DNA of 64,000 nt from Clostridium aminobutyricum (GTDB lineage: Bacteria; Bacillota; Clostridia; Peptostreptococcales; Anaerovoracaceae), in the NCBI RefSeq assembly GCF_017255415.1, contig NZ_JAFJZZ010000001.1, positions 434,001-498,000 of the forward strand. Reading direction: 5' to 3'. A program made the translations under genes and the position numbers. Positions 42,819 through 50,871 of this stretch are shown here, one piece after another (position 1 is the stretch's first letter; each line of letters begins with the position of its first letter). Below the pieces are notes generated by a model, which was given only the letters and a program-made list of their open reading frames with translations, did not search any database and was not told where the DNA came from.

Positions 42819-43532
42819 ATGAGGGAAATAGGGCAAAAGGTATTAGGTGTAATAGGAGGAATGGGGCCGCTGGCATCACAATTGTTTTATAAGATGGTTA
42901 TTGATAAAACGGATGCACATTGTGACCAAGAACACCTGAACTTGATTATTTTGAACCATGCAACCATGCCGGACCGAACGGCAGCAATCAAAAGCGGCGA
43001 TTTGGAAGAACTCTATCATAAGCTGCTTCATGATGCAAAATTTCTGGAAGTCGGAGGAGCAGACTATATCGCAATTCCGTGTAATACGTCTCATGTGTTG
43101 ATTGACAGACTTCAGAAAAATCTAAAGATACCTATGATAAATATGATTAAAGAAGCTGCGATGTCCGTTTATTGCAGATACGGAGAAGATTTCAAGCTTG
43201 GAATTCTGGCAACAGACGGAACAATCGAAACAAAACTTTATCAAAAGGAATGCAAAGCATTAGGTATTTCAACTGTAGTTCCTTCCAGGGAAAATCAGGC
43301 GAAGGTGATGAAACTGATTTATGACGGCATTAAAGACGGCAATCCGATTGACATGAAAGAGTTTCATGAAATTGAAAAAGAACTGAGAGACGAAGGGTGT
43401 AAATGTGTGCTGATGGCATGCACAGAGCTATCTTGTTTCAAACAAATGAATAATCTTTCGGATTATTTCATTGATGCAATGGAAATTCTTGCGGAGCGGT
43501 CCATTGTACTATGCGGAAAAAAGTTAAAGTAA
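42819..43532 (+). CDS. Aspartate/glutamate racemase
   Basis: A 237-residue protein of the Asp/Glu racemase fold with both catalytic cysteines: C88 in AIPCNTSH and C201 in LMACTELSC. N-terminal GVIGGMGPLASQLFY matches the aspartate racemase branch (GGMGP) better than MurI. It should supply a D-amino acid, D-aspartate most probably, to the ligases around it. ATG 42819 follows AGGAG and gives MREIGQKVLG. It starts 30 nt after the ATP-grasp stop and ends 38 nt before the MurE-like gene. Confidence 0.85.
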   Translation: MREIGQKVLGVIGGMGPLASQLFYKMVIDKTDAHCDQEHLNLIILNHATMPDRTAAIKSGDLEELYHKLLHDAKFLEVGGADYIAIPCNTSHVLIDRLQKNLKIPMINMIKEAAMSVYCRYGEDFKLGILATDGTIETKLYQKECKALGISTVVPSRENQAKVMKLIYDGIKDGNPIDMKEFHEIEKELRDEGCKCVLMACTELSCFKQMNNLSDYFIDAMEILAERSIVLCGKKLK

Positions 43533-43570
43533 GTAAAAATAAGTGAAAAATGGAAGTTGGAGGTGAGAGG

Positions 43571-45094
43571 ATGAATAAAAGAATATGGAGCTTGAATGAT
43601 TTTATTGAATTATTAGAAAAAAATGGTCTTCTGGTGGAGACAAATGCCCGAGAACAAAGCCTTGCGAAAATCGTGAGGTATATTTCCTACAATTCCATGG
43701 ACATAAAGTATGACACCTTGTTTATTTGTAAGGGATCTCATTTTTCTGTTGACTATTTAAAAAGTGCGATAAGAGAAGGAGCTCTTGCCTATATGAGCGA
43801 AGAAAAATATGATACCAATGATGTGGACAGTAAACAGGAGGTTCCGTACATCATTGTAAATGACATAAGAAAAGCAATGGCATTAGTTGCGAATCGTTAT
43901 TACAATGAACTGTGGAGAAAATTACAACTGATCGGTATTACCGGTACGAAAGGAAAGTCTACCACAACCTATTTTATGAGGTATATTCTGGATGACTATT
44001 TAAAGAGCATAAAGAAGCCAAGAAGTGCGGTCCTCTCAGGAATTGATAACTATGATGGAGTTATTAATCAGGAATCTCATTTGACTACACCGGAAACGTT
44101 GGAACTGTACCGGCATTTTCATAATGCGGTTCGGAGTGATATTGAGTATTTATCGATGGAAGTTTCCAGTCAGGCGTTAAAATATCATCGGACGTTAGGC
44201 ATTCAATATACCGTCGGATGTTTTTTAAATATTGGTGAAGATCATATCAGTGATATTGAACATTCTGATTTTGAGGACTATTTTGAGGCCAAGCTTATGC
44301 TGTTTAAACAGTGTGACACGGCCTGCATCAATTTAGACAGCAGTCATATTGATCGGGTAATGGAAGCGGCGAAAGATTGCAAACGCATCATTACGTTTGG
44401 ATTCAATCCGAATGCAGATGTTTTTGGATATGATATCCGCACCAGCGGAAACAGCATAACCTTTATGGTAAAGACCGACAGCTTTGACAAGGAATTTAAG
44501 ATCAATATGCCTGGCATTTTCAATGTGACCAATGCCTTAGCGGCCATCTCCATATCGTATGCGTTAAATATCCCTCTGGATAATATTGCTGCCGGACTTA
44601 AAAAAGCTCAGGTCAACGGCAGAATGGAAGTGTATACGAATAAATCCAATGATTTATACGTCATCGTTGACTACGCACATAATAAAATGAGTTTTGAATC
44701 GCTTTTCTCATCGATGAAAAAAGAATTTCCGGATAAAAAGATCTCTATCGTATTCGGATGCCCGGGTAAGAAGGCTTTTTCAAGAAGAAGAGAGCTGGGC
44801 GAGATTGCCGGCAGGTATTCGGATAATGTATTTATTACGGAAGAAGATGCCGGTGAAGAACCGCTTATGAAAATTTGTGAAGAAATCGCTGACCATGTAA
44901 AAGAACAGGAATGCGCTTGCTCCATTATCCCCGACAGAAAGGAAGCGATAAGACAAGCCATTGCACAGGCTGACAAGGATACCCTTGTATTAATTACCGG
45001 AAAAGGTCGTGAAACCAGACAAAAAAGAGGGACTCAGTATATTGATACGCCATCGGATGTAGAATATGTACAAGAGTTTTTGAAAGACAAATAA
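43571..45094 (+). CDS. MurE-like UDP-MurNAc-peptide ligase
   Basis: A 507-residue Mur-ligase family protein with the three expected domains. The P-loop GITGTKGKSTT is at 122-132, the catalytic centre includes the Mur signature NIGEDHISDIEHSDFEDYF, and HNKMSFES in the third domain follows VIVDYAH. The MurE amino-acid recognition motif (DNPR for diaminopimelate, DNPA/N for lysine) is replaced by DAGE at 426-429. The substrate is thus likely neither, perhaps a D-amino acid or a diamino acid carrying one. ATG 43571 follows GGAGGTGAGAGG. It is distinct from the housekeeping murE, which I do not see here. Confidence 0.8.
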   Translation: MNKRIWSLNDFIELLEKNGLLVETNAREQSLAKIVRYISYNSMDIKYDTLFICKGSHFSVDYLKSAIREGALAYMSEEKYDTNDVDSKQEVPYIIVNDIRKAMALVANRYYNELWRKLQLIGITGTKGKSTTTYFMRYILDDYLKSIKKPRSAVLSGIDNYDGVINQESHLTTPETLELYRHFHNAVRSDIEYLSMEVSSQALKYHRTLGIQYTVGCFLNIGEDHISDIEHSDFEDYFEAKLMLFKQCDTACINLDSSHIDRVMEAAKDCKRIITFGFNPNADVFGYDIRTSGNSITFMVKTDSFDKEFKINMPGIFNVTNALAAISISYALNIPLDNIAAGLKKAQVNGRMEVYTNKSNDLYVIVDYAHNKMSFESLFSSMKKEFPDKKISIVFGCPGKKAFSRRRELGEIAGRYSDNVFITEEDAGEEPLMKICEEIADHVKEQECACSIIPDRKEAIRQAIAQADKDTLVLITGKGRETRQKRGTQYIDTPSDVEYVQEFLKDK

Positions 45095-45153
45095 GAGGCA
45101 CTTTGGGGTTTTGGCATGCTGTTTAGACCGGATAGCATAAGTATTTATTTTTC

Positions 45154-45184
45154 AGAGCTGGCGGCGATGCTGCCAGCTCTTTTG
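45154..45184 (+). terminator. Terminator after the MurE-like gene
   Basis: AGAGCTGGCGGC (45154-45165) pairs with GCTGCCAGCTCT (45169-45180) with one G.U, followed by TTT. It ends the four-gene module. Confidence 0.75.
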
Positions 45185-45340
45185 CGCCGTCTCAGCAGTG
45201 TATTTTCAATTTAACCCTTGACAGTGTATTAATTATGGTAGTACACTTTAATTGTGTATGGAAATATATAGAAAACGAATAAGCAGGATAGGGGAATGTT
45301 GCTCATTCATCATATATTTCTTATGGAAGGGGGAAAGAAG

Positions 45341-45988
45341 ATGCGAATCGGTCGAAATGGTCTCTATTTAAAAAGTCGTACGTTAAGCCTTAACAGCACT
45401 AGGAACACGATGAGTTTAGCCAGTGCAAGATTGAGCAGCAAAAGCAGCAGTGGTACAAGTAACAAAAGCAATATTGCATCAAGAACGACTGGAACAACTC
45501 AGCTTGGTGTTTACGGCAATATCAAAACGTCCGCAGCGAGCGTCCGCACGAGTGCCAGTAAATTGGCAAGTACGGAGACAACCTCTATTTTTGGGAGTGC
45601 GGCGGAAAACAATGATACAAGCGCTGTTGTAAAAGAAGTGAAAACATTGATAAGAGATTACAACAGTATGGTCTCCAATATGAAAACCTCAGGGAGTTCG
45701 GTCAACAATTATTTTACAAAGGAATTGAGTGCCTATCTCTCTCAAGATAAAACGACTTTAGAGAAAATAGGAATTAAGATAGAAGATAACGGCAGCTTAA
45801 CGGTAGATGAAAAAACCTTAGAAAAAGCGAGTCTGGATGATTTAAAAGAAGTGTTCAACGGAACCAATTCGCTTTCTTCAAAATTGGTTACCAAGTGTCC
45901 AAGCATTGAATCAAAGGCGGTCTCAGATTATAGTACAAGGTTATATACAAGTGGTTCCGACAGCTATCGGTTTAGCTATCGTACATAA
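45341..45988 (+). CDS. FliD C-terminal-like protein
   Basis: A 215-residue protein. The N-terminal half is a Ser/Thr/Lys-rich low-complexity stretch (LASARLSSKSSSGTSNKSNI). The C-terminal half (VKEVKTLIRDYNSMVSNMKTS, then YLSQDKTTLEKIGIKIEDNGSLTVDEKTLEKASLDDLKEVFNG) resembles the end of the flagellar cap FliD, without its other parts. Flagellar or filament-related function is possible but there is no flagellar gene nearby. ATG 45341 follows GGAAGGGGGAAAG; an upstream in-frame start has no good site. A terminator closes the gene. Confidence 0.6.
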   Translation: MRIGRNGLYLKSRTLSLNSTRNTMSLASARLSSKSSSGTSNKSNIASRTTGTTQLGVYGNIKTSAASVRTSASKLASTETTSIFGSAAENNDTSAVVKEVKTLIRDYNSMVSNMKTSGSSVNNYFTKELSAYLSQDKTTLEKIGIKIEDNGSLTVDEKTLEKASLDDLKEVFNGTNSLSSKLVTKCPSIESKAVSDYSTRLYTSGSDSYRFSYRT

Positions 45989-45998
45989 AAGCAATATA

Positions 45999-46031
45999 AG
46001 GGCTGTTTCAAACTCTTGAAACGGTCCTTTT
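45999..46031 (+). terminator. Terminator after the FliD-like gene
   Basis: AAGGGCTGTTTCAA pairs with TTGAAACGGTCCTT around ACTC (two G.U/mismatch), followed by TTT. Confidence 0.7.
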
Positions 46032-46077
46032 TGGTAGGAGAAGTTCCTATTAGAATGAAACAAAAGGAGCGAGGGAA

Positions 46078-47520
46078 ATGAGAAGTAAAAATTTGAAACG
46101 ATATTTAATGTTAACGGTGGTGTTGACACTGTTTATGCCTTCCTATGTTTTCGGAGGGGAAAGCTCTACTACGACCTTCAATAGTAAAGACTTTAAAGTG
46201 GTAGGCTATTATTCGGGTGATTTGTTCAATGAGTCGGTAGAAAAGCTGCAAACGGATAAATTAACCCATATCATGTATGCCTTCCTGATTCCGAATGAGG
46301 ATGGAACGGTCAAGCCGCTGAACAAACCCGATCAGCTTACCCAAGTGGTGGCTAAAGCGCATCAAGATGAGGCAAAAGTATACATCGCCTTAGGAGGATG
46401 GTCGTATAATGGAGTGCCGCTCGTTTCTGTATTCGAAAAGGTTGCTGCCAATGACACGCTTCGAGCAAAACTGGTACAAAGTGTGGTGGATTTTGTTTTG
46501 CAGAACAATTTAGACGGAGTTGAAATTGACTGGGAGCATCCGACATCGGATTCCATTGCAAACTATGAGAAATTGGTTGTACAGCTTTCAGATGCGTTAA
46601 ACAAACAAGGCAAGTATCTAACCGCCGCTGTAAACGGTGCTTGGTCTACAACAGCAGGCCCTGAGGTATCCAAGCTGATGACGGATAAATGTCTGAATGC
46701 TTTTGAATTCATTTCTGTCATGGCATATGATATGAATAATGGAGAGCACAGCCCTTTGTGGTTTGCAAATACCTCTATGGATTATTGGCTGAACCGAGGG
46801 GTTGCGGCTGATAAAATCGTAGTAGGAATGCCGCTTTATGCTCGTCCCAGCTGGATGCAATACCGTGATCTAGTGGCTTTAAATCCTGAAAACGCCTATA
46901 ACGATCATCTAGCTACCAATCCGAATGAGTCGTATTATAATAGTTTGGACACGTTAAGAGAAAAGACAGTTCTTGCAGTTAAAAAGGCAGGGGGAGTCAT
47001 GCTCTTTGATGTGAATGAAGATGTGGACTGGAGAGATGAGACCATCGGAAAATACAGTGTTGTCTCGATGATTCAAGATACCATTCAGAAGTTGAATGGC
47101 TGCAAGAAGGATGAATTGGTTGGAACGATTACGGTTGTTTTAAATCATCAGATGCTGCAATTCTCTGCCGATGATGGATATGGAATGCCGTTTGTGGATG
47201 AAAACAACCGAACCTTGCTTCCTATGAGAAAGTTGTTGGAATCGGTCGGCGCTGAAATCGGCTACGATAATCCGACAAGAACCGTAACCGCTACAAAGAT
47301 GATGGACTCAGATGATCAGGGAACGAATAACGAACCAACCGTCGTGCAAGTAACAATCGGACAAAACGCCATTTCAGTTAACGGTAAACAAGTGGAGATA
47401 GACACACAAGCTATTATTAAGGAGGACCGAACGTATCTGCCTGCAAGAGCCATTCTAGAGGCCTTTGGCTATGATTTAAAATGGAGTCAAGTAAGCAGAA
47501 CAGTTTATGTTATAGAATAA
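46078..47520 (+). CDS. Secreted GH18-family glycosidase with C-terminal stalk domain
   Basis: A 480-residue exported enzyme. Signal peptide about 1-23. GH18 barrel about 38-340, with SVVDFVLQNNLDGVEIDWEHP holding the catalytic DxxDxDxE (D146, D151, E153), VMAYDMNNG and VVGMPLYARPSW. From about 355, copper-amine-oxidase N-terminal-like units follow (RTLLPMRKLLESVGAEIGYD and RTYLPARAILEAFGYDLKW), here at the C-terminus. AAGGAGCGAGGGAA precedes the ATG. Chitinase-like or peptidoglycan-acting; sporulation or autolysis is likely in Clostridia, unproven. The Cu-oxidase-like units resemble those of the protein at 35249. Confidence 0.83.
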   Translation: MRSKNLKRYLMLTVVLTLFMPSYVFGGESSTTTFNSKDFKVVGYYSGDLFNESVEKLQTDKLTHIMYAFLIPNEDGTVKPLNKPDQLTQVVAKAHQDEAKVYIALGGWSYNGVPLVSVFEKVAANDTLRAKLVQSVVDFVLQNNLDGVEIDWEHPTSDSIANYEKLVVQLSDALNKQGKYLTAAVNGAWSTTAGPEVSKLMTDKCLNAFEFISVMAYDMNNGEHSPLWFANTSMDYWLNRGVAADKIVVGMPLYARPSWMQYRDLVALNPENAYNDHLATNPNESYYNSLDTLREKTVLAVKKAGGVMLFDVNEDVDWRDETIGKYSVVSMIQDTIQKLNGCKKDELVGTITVVLNHQMLQFSADDGYGMPFVDENNRTLLPMRKLLESVGAEIGYDNPTRTVTATKMMDSDDQGTNNEPTVVQVTIGQNAISVNGKQVEIDTQAIIKEDRTYLPARAILEAFGYDLKWSQVSRTVYVIE

Positions 47521-47623
47521 CGGAAACGATACCACCGAACAAATCTGGCATTTTAAGCCAATCAAATTCATATATTGAAATGATGTAATGATTTTAATAG
47601 TTGGATTTAAGGGAGGAAAGTCT

Positions 47624-49303
47624 GTGGTTAGAAAGTCTGTGGTTAATAAAGTGCTAAGTGAGGATTATTTAGACCTAGTGATTGATAACTCAGGTATCAA
47701 TTTTGAGAAAGATAGAGAGAATATCACTCCCATAAACAATATGCATTCCATGGTGCATGTACCTATTGAAGGTTTGGATAGATGTATTTACCAGTATAAT
47801 ATCTATCAATTTCTATATTCTCTTCAATCTAGGATCAGCTTAGAGGAATCCGGTGTATTTAGAGTAAGAAACACACTGGAATATGGATTTCAAGGGCAAG
47901 GAATACTAATAGCGGTAATTGATACGGGGATCGAATATCAACATCAGGCTTTTATTAATCCGGATAATACTTCTCGTATCGTTTCGATTTGGGACCAGAC
48001 GATAAATGAGGGAGGAGAAATTCCGGTTGGTTTTACTTATGGGACCGAATATACACAGGAAATGATCAATGAGGCATTAAGCAGCGATAATCCTTTAGCT
48101 ATCGTGCCGTCTACAGATGAAAATGGTCACGGAACCATGATTGCAGGAATTGCAGCGGGAAATGATAATCCGTTTGAAGAATTCAGTGGTGTCGCACCAA
48201 AGGCTGAATTAATCATTGTTAAGTTAAAGCAGGCTAAAAGGGTTAACAAGAACGTTTTTTTAGTACCGGAAGATCGTATCTGTTATCAAGACACTGATAT
48301 TATGCTGGGAATAAAATATGCCGAAACGGTAGCACAAAATTTAAGACGGCCTTTGGCCATTTGTATTGCATTAGGTACGAACCAGACGGGGCATGACGGG
48401 CATGGTGCGCTTGCAGCCTATTTACGCAGTATTACACAACAGTCCAGAATGTGTGCCGTAATAGCTGTTGGAAATGAAGGCAGGAAGAGAAGACATTATT
48501 TTGGCAGTATGGAAGATACGCAAGCATCTGCGGAATTTGAGATGGTAGTCAGTAGGAACGACAGAGGATTTAGTATGGAGTTATGGACGTCTTCTCCTAG
48601 TCAAGTATCTATTGATATCACGTCGCCTACAGGGGAACATATGCCGGATGTTTTTCCAGGTATTGCAGAATGTATCATACATTCGTTTTCTAATCCGGAT
48701 TCTGTTATTTATATTAACAACATTATCTCTGAAAGCGAATCCGGCGATCAACTGATTTTAATACGATTCATGAATCCCGCAGAAGGAACCTGGACGTTTA
48801 AAGTAAATAAATTAGAGCAAATCTATGCACAATTTAATGTATGGCTGCCGGATGGGGATTTTATTTCAGATGAGACCTATTTTGTGAATGCATCACGGGA
48901 TGTAACGCTAACAAGTCCTGGAGATGCAGAAGAACCGATTACGATGACAGCGTATGATCCGGAAACCGGGGAAATTGGGGATTTTGTGAGCTTTGGGTAT
49001 ACAAGAAGCAATTTTGTAAAGCCTGATTTAGCAGCACCGGGTGTAAATATTACGTGCCCGACTTTAAATAACAGTTATGGATCTGCATCCGGAACCGGTG
49101 CAGCGGCGGCTCATACAGCAGGGATCGTAGCACTGGTATTGGAGTGGGGTGTATTTCAAGGAAATCAAAGTCTTATTAGAGGCGTGGATATTAAAAGTCT
49201 TTTGATCCGATCCGCAGAACGAAGAATGGATATCAGTTATCCCAATAATATATGGGGCTATGGGAAAGTAGATGTATATTCCTTGTTCCAGTTGCTGAGG
49301 TAA
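47624..49303 (+). CDS. Csp-like subtilase (S8 family), catalytic Ser replaced
   Basis: A 559-residue cytoplasmic-type subtilisin-family protein with the domain plan of clostridial Csp germination proteases: an N-terminal prodomain (about 1-80), then the subtilase domain interrupted by a jellyroll-like insert (about 290-430). Catalytic Asp is D100 (VIDTGIEY) and His is H169 (NGHGTMIAG), but the serine motif GTSxAAP reads GTGAAAA, so residue 492 is Gly. The protein is therefore probably a pseudoprotease, like CspC and CspA of C. difficile, where inactive copies act in spore germination. GTG 47624 follows AGGGAGG at 7 nt; an ATG at 47588 lacks a site. It begins 100 nt after the GH18 gene. Confidence 0.8.
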   Translation: MVRKSVVNKVLSEDYLDLVIDNSGINFEKDRENITPINNMHSMVHVPIEGLDRCIYQYNIYQFLYSLQSRISLEESGVFRVRNTLEYGFQGQGILIAVIDTGIEYQHQAFINPDNTSRIVSIWDQTINEGGEIPVGFTYGTEYTQEMINEALSSDNPLAIVPSTDENGHGTMIAGIAAGNDNPFEEFSGVAPKAELIIVKLKQAKRVNKNVFLVPEDRICYQDTDIMLGIKYAETVAQNLRRPLAICIALGTNQTGHDGHGALAAYLRSITQQSRMCAVIAVGNEGRKRRHYFGSMEDTQASAEFEMVVSRNDRGFSMELWTSSPSQVSIDITSPTGEHMPDVFPGIAECIIHSFSNPDSVIYINNIISESESGDQLILIRFMNPAEGTWTFKVNKLEQIYAQFNVWLPDGDFISDETYFVNASRDVTLTSPGDAEEPITMTAYDPETGEIGDFVSFGYTRSNFVKPDLAAPGVNITCPTLNNSYGSASGTGAAAAHTAGIVALVLEWGVFQGNQSLIRGVDIKSLLIRSAERRMDISYPNNIWGYGKVDVYSLFQLLR

Positions 49304-49304
49304 A

Positions 49305-49430
49305 ATGGATGAAATGCAGGCACTAGAGGCTGGATGTATTGAAATGGCAGCATCGGATAAGCCAAAGAGCAGTAAGCAGAGGTACAAGAAGATAAAGCAA
49401 TCATATAAGTTCAGGAGAAATGATGAGTAA
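49305..49430 (+). CDS. Possible 41-residue basic peptide
   Basis: An ORF from ATG 49305, 2 nt after the subtilase stop, to TAA 49428-49430, overlapping the next gene start. Product begins MDEMQALEAGCIEMAASD and ends in a basic tail KSSKQRYKKIKQSYKFRRND. GAGG lies 4 to 5 nt upstream. Translation by coupling is possible but nothing else supports it. Confidence 0.28.
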   Translation: MDEMQALEAGCIEMAASDKPKSSKQRYKKIKQSYKFRRNDE

Positions 49431-50223
49431 AGAAGACGATATCTTATTGAGAAATATAGAAGATAAAATAGACAAATGTATGGACGATTATAGGAGTACG
49501 AACTCCATTTTTTTAGACTTACGGCAAAGGAGTTTAGCTGAAAACAGTTGTAAGAGACGAAGTGGGCTGCAATTTATTTTTTACGGCGGGTATGAAGAGG
49601 CAGAGCGTACGATTGCGTTGTTTTTGCCTGACTACATCAGCTTATCGAATACAGACTTTAAAACGATTCACGCCTATTTTCAGGAAAATGAAGAGGATAA
49701 TCCTTTGGCATTGCTTCGAATCATCAACGAATCTTCGAAAGGTAAGGAACTGTCCCATAGAGACTATTTGGGGGCTCTTACCGGTCTTGGGGTAAAGCGC
49801 GAAATGATCGGTGATATTTTAGTCCGTAAGGATGGTGCAGATATCATCATCCTAAAAGAAATGGCAGACTTCTTAATGATTCATTATGAAAAAGCCGGAA
49901 GAGCGTACTTAAATGCAGAGGTAAAAACGATCGCTGAATTGATCGTACCAGAAGGACAGTTTGAAGAAATCAAAGATACAGTGGCATCTCTTAGAATCGA
50001 TAATGTTGTTGCGAGTGCATTTAGAACATCCAGAGGCAAGGCAGCAGAGGCTATCACAGGCGGGTTTGTCTTTCTAAATGGGATTCAGACAGACAAAACA
50101 GATAAGCAGGTAAAAGAGGGGGACAAACTTGTGCTTCGCGGAAAAGGAAAAGTGATCTTGCAGGAAATCGGCGGCAGTACGCGAAAGGACAGAGTATTTA
50201 TTATCCTTAAAAAGTATTTATAA
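49423..50223 (+). CDS. YlmH-like S4 RNA-binding protein
   Basis: A 266-residue protein with N-terminal FLDLRQRSLAENSCK and the C-terminal S4 domain (VVASAFRTSRGKAAEAITGGFVFLNGIQTDKTDKQVKEGDKLVLRGKGKVILQEIGG). It matches YlmH, a ribosome-associated RNA-binding factor usually in the cell-division ylm cluster; here it is away from those genes. AGGAG 5 nt before ATG 49423 is better spaced than for the ATG at 49420. Single gene, with a GNAT acetyltransferase after it. Confidence 0.8.
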   Translation: MSKEDDILLRNIEDKIDKCMDDYRSTNSIFLDLRQRSLAENSCKRRSGLQFIFYGGYEEAERTIALFLPDYISLSNTDFKTIHAYFQENEEDNPLALLRIINESSKGKELSHRDYLGALTGLGVKREMIGDILVRKDGADIIILKEMADFLMIHYEKAGRAYLNAEVKTIAELIVPEGQFEEIKDTVASLRIDNVVASAFRTSRGKAAEAITGGFVFLNGIQTDKTDKQVKEGDKLVLRGKGKVILQEIGGSTRKDRVFIILKKYL

Positions 50224-50276
50224 GTAGCTTTTAATGAATTATATGGATGCCTAGATTGACAGAAAAGGGAGAAAAG

Positions 50277-50783
50277 ATGGATACAGATAAACATGTAATA
50301 AAAAAAGCTACTATTGAAGATGCTGTGATAATGAGTAAAATACATGCAGATAGTTGGAGAGCAGCCTATAAAGGAATTTTACCTCAAAAACAATTGGATG
50401 AATTGTCAGATGAACATTGGGTAACCTTTTTTCAAGAATGGTTAGAACGGGGTTGTATAGAATCTTATATTGTGTTTATCGAAGACGTGGCAGTTGGATG
50501 CGTAACTTGCGGAAGCATAGCACCTGAATGCGCAGACAGAAATGAAATAATCTCCTTGTATATATTACCGGATTATTTTGGCAAGGGCATTGGAAAAGTT
50601 CTCATGCACAAAGCGCTAGAACTAATTCAGAAAAATGGCTTTGAGGATGCTTTTTTATGGACATTAAAAGAAAACAAACGCGCAAGATTATTTTATGAAA
50701 AGAACGGATTTATATTGGATGATACTGGACATTGTGAGCGTATATTCGATCAAGATGCAGTAAAATATGTGAAGTACATATAA
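50277..50783 (+). CDS. GNAT family N-acetyltransferase
   Basis: A 168-residue acetyltransferase of the GNAT fold. The N-terminal HVIKKATIEDAVIMSKIHADSWRAAYKGILP and the acetyl-CoA binding loop LYILPDYFGKGIGKVLMHKALE (about 102-123) plus LWTLKENKRARLFYEKNGF are typical. The substrate is unknown. ATG 50277 follows AAGGGAGAAAAG; 10 extra upstream codons in frame have no site. A terminator follows, and it faces the converging RluA gene. Confidence 0.8.
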   Translation: MDTDKHVIKKATIEDAVIMSKIHADSWRAAYKGILPQKQLDELSDEHWVTFFQEWLERGCIESYIVFIEDVAVGCVTCGSIAPECADRNEIISLYILPDYFGKGIGKVLMHKALELIQKNGFEDAFLWTLKENKRARLFYEKNGFILDDTGHCERIFDQDAVKYVKYI

Positions 50784-50804
50784 ATAAATAGAGACCATAA
50801 AAGT

Positions 50805-50838
50805 AAAGAAGGTATCCTGAAGAATAGGAACCTTCTTT
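50805..50838 (+). terminator. Terminator after the GNAT gene
   Basis: AAAGAAGGTATCC pairs with GGAACCTTCTTT with one mismatch and is followed by TTTTAG. It can also act for the convergent gene on the minus strand. Confidence 0.65.
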
Positions 50839-50871
50839 TTTAGTATCTTTTATCATTCATCAGATGGGCTA

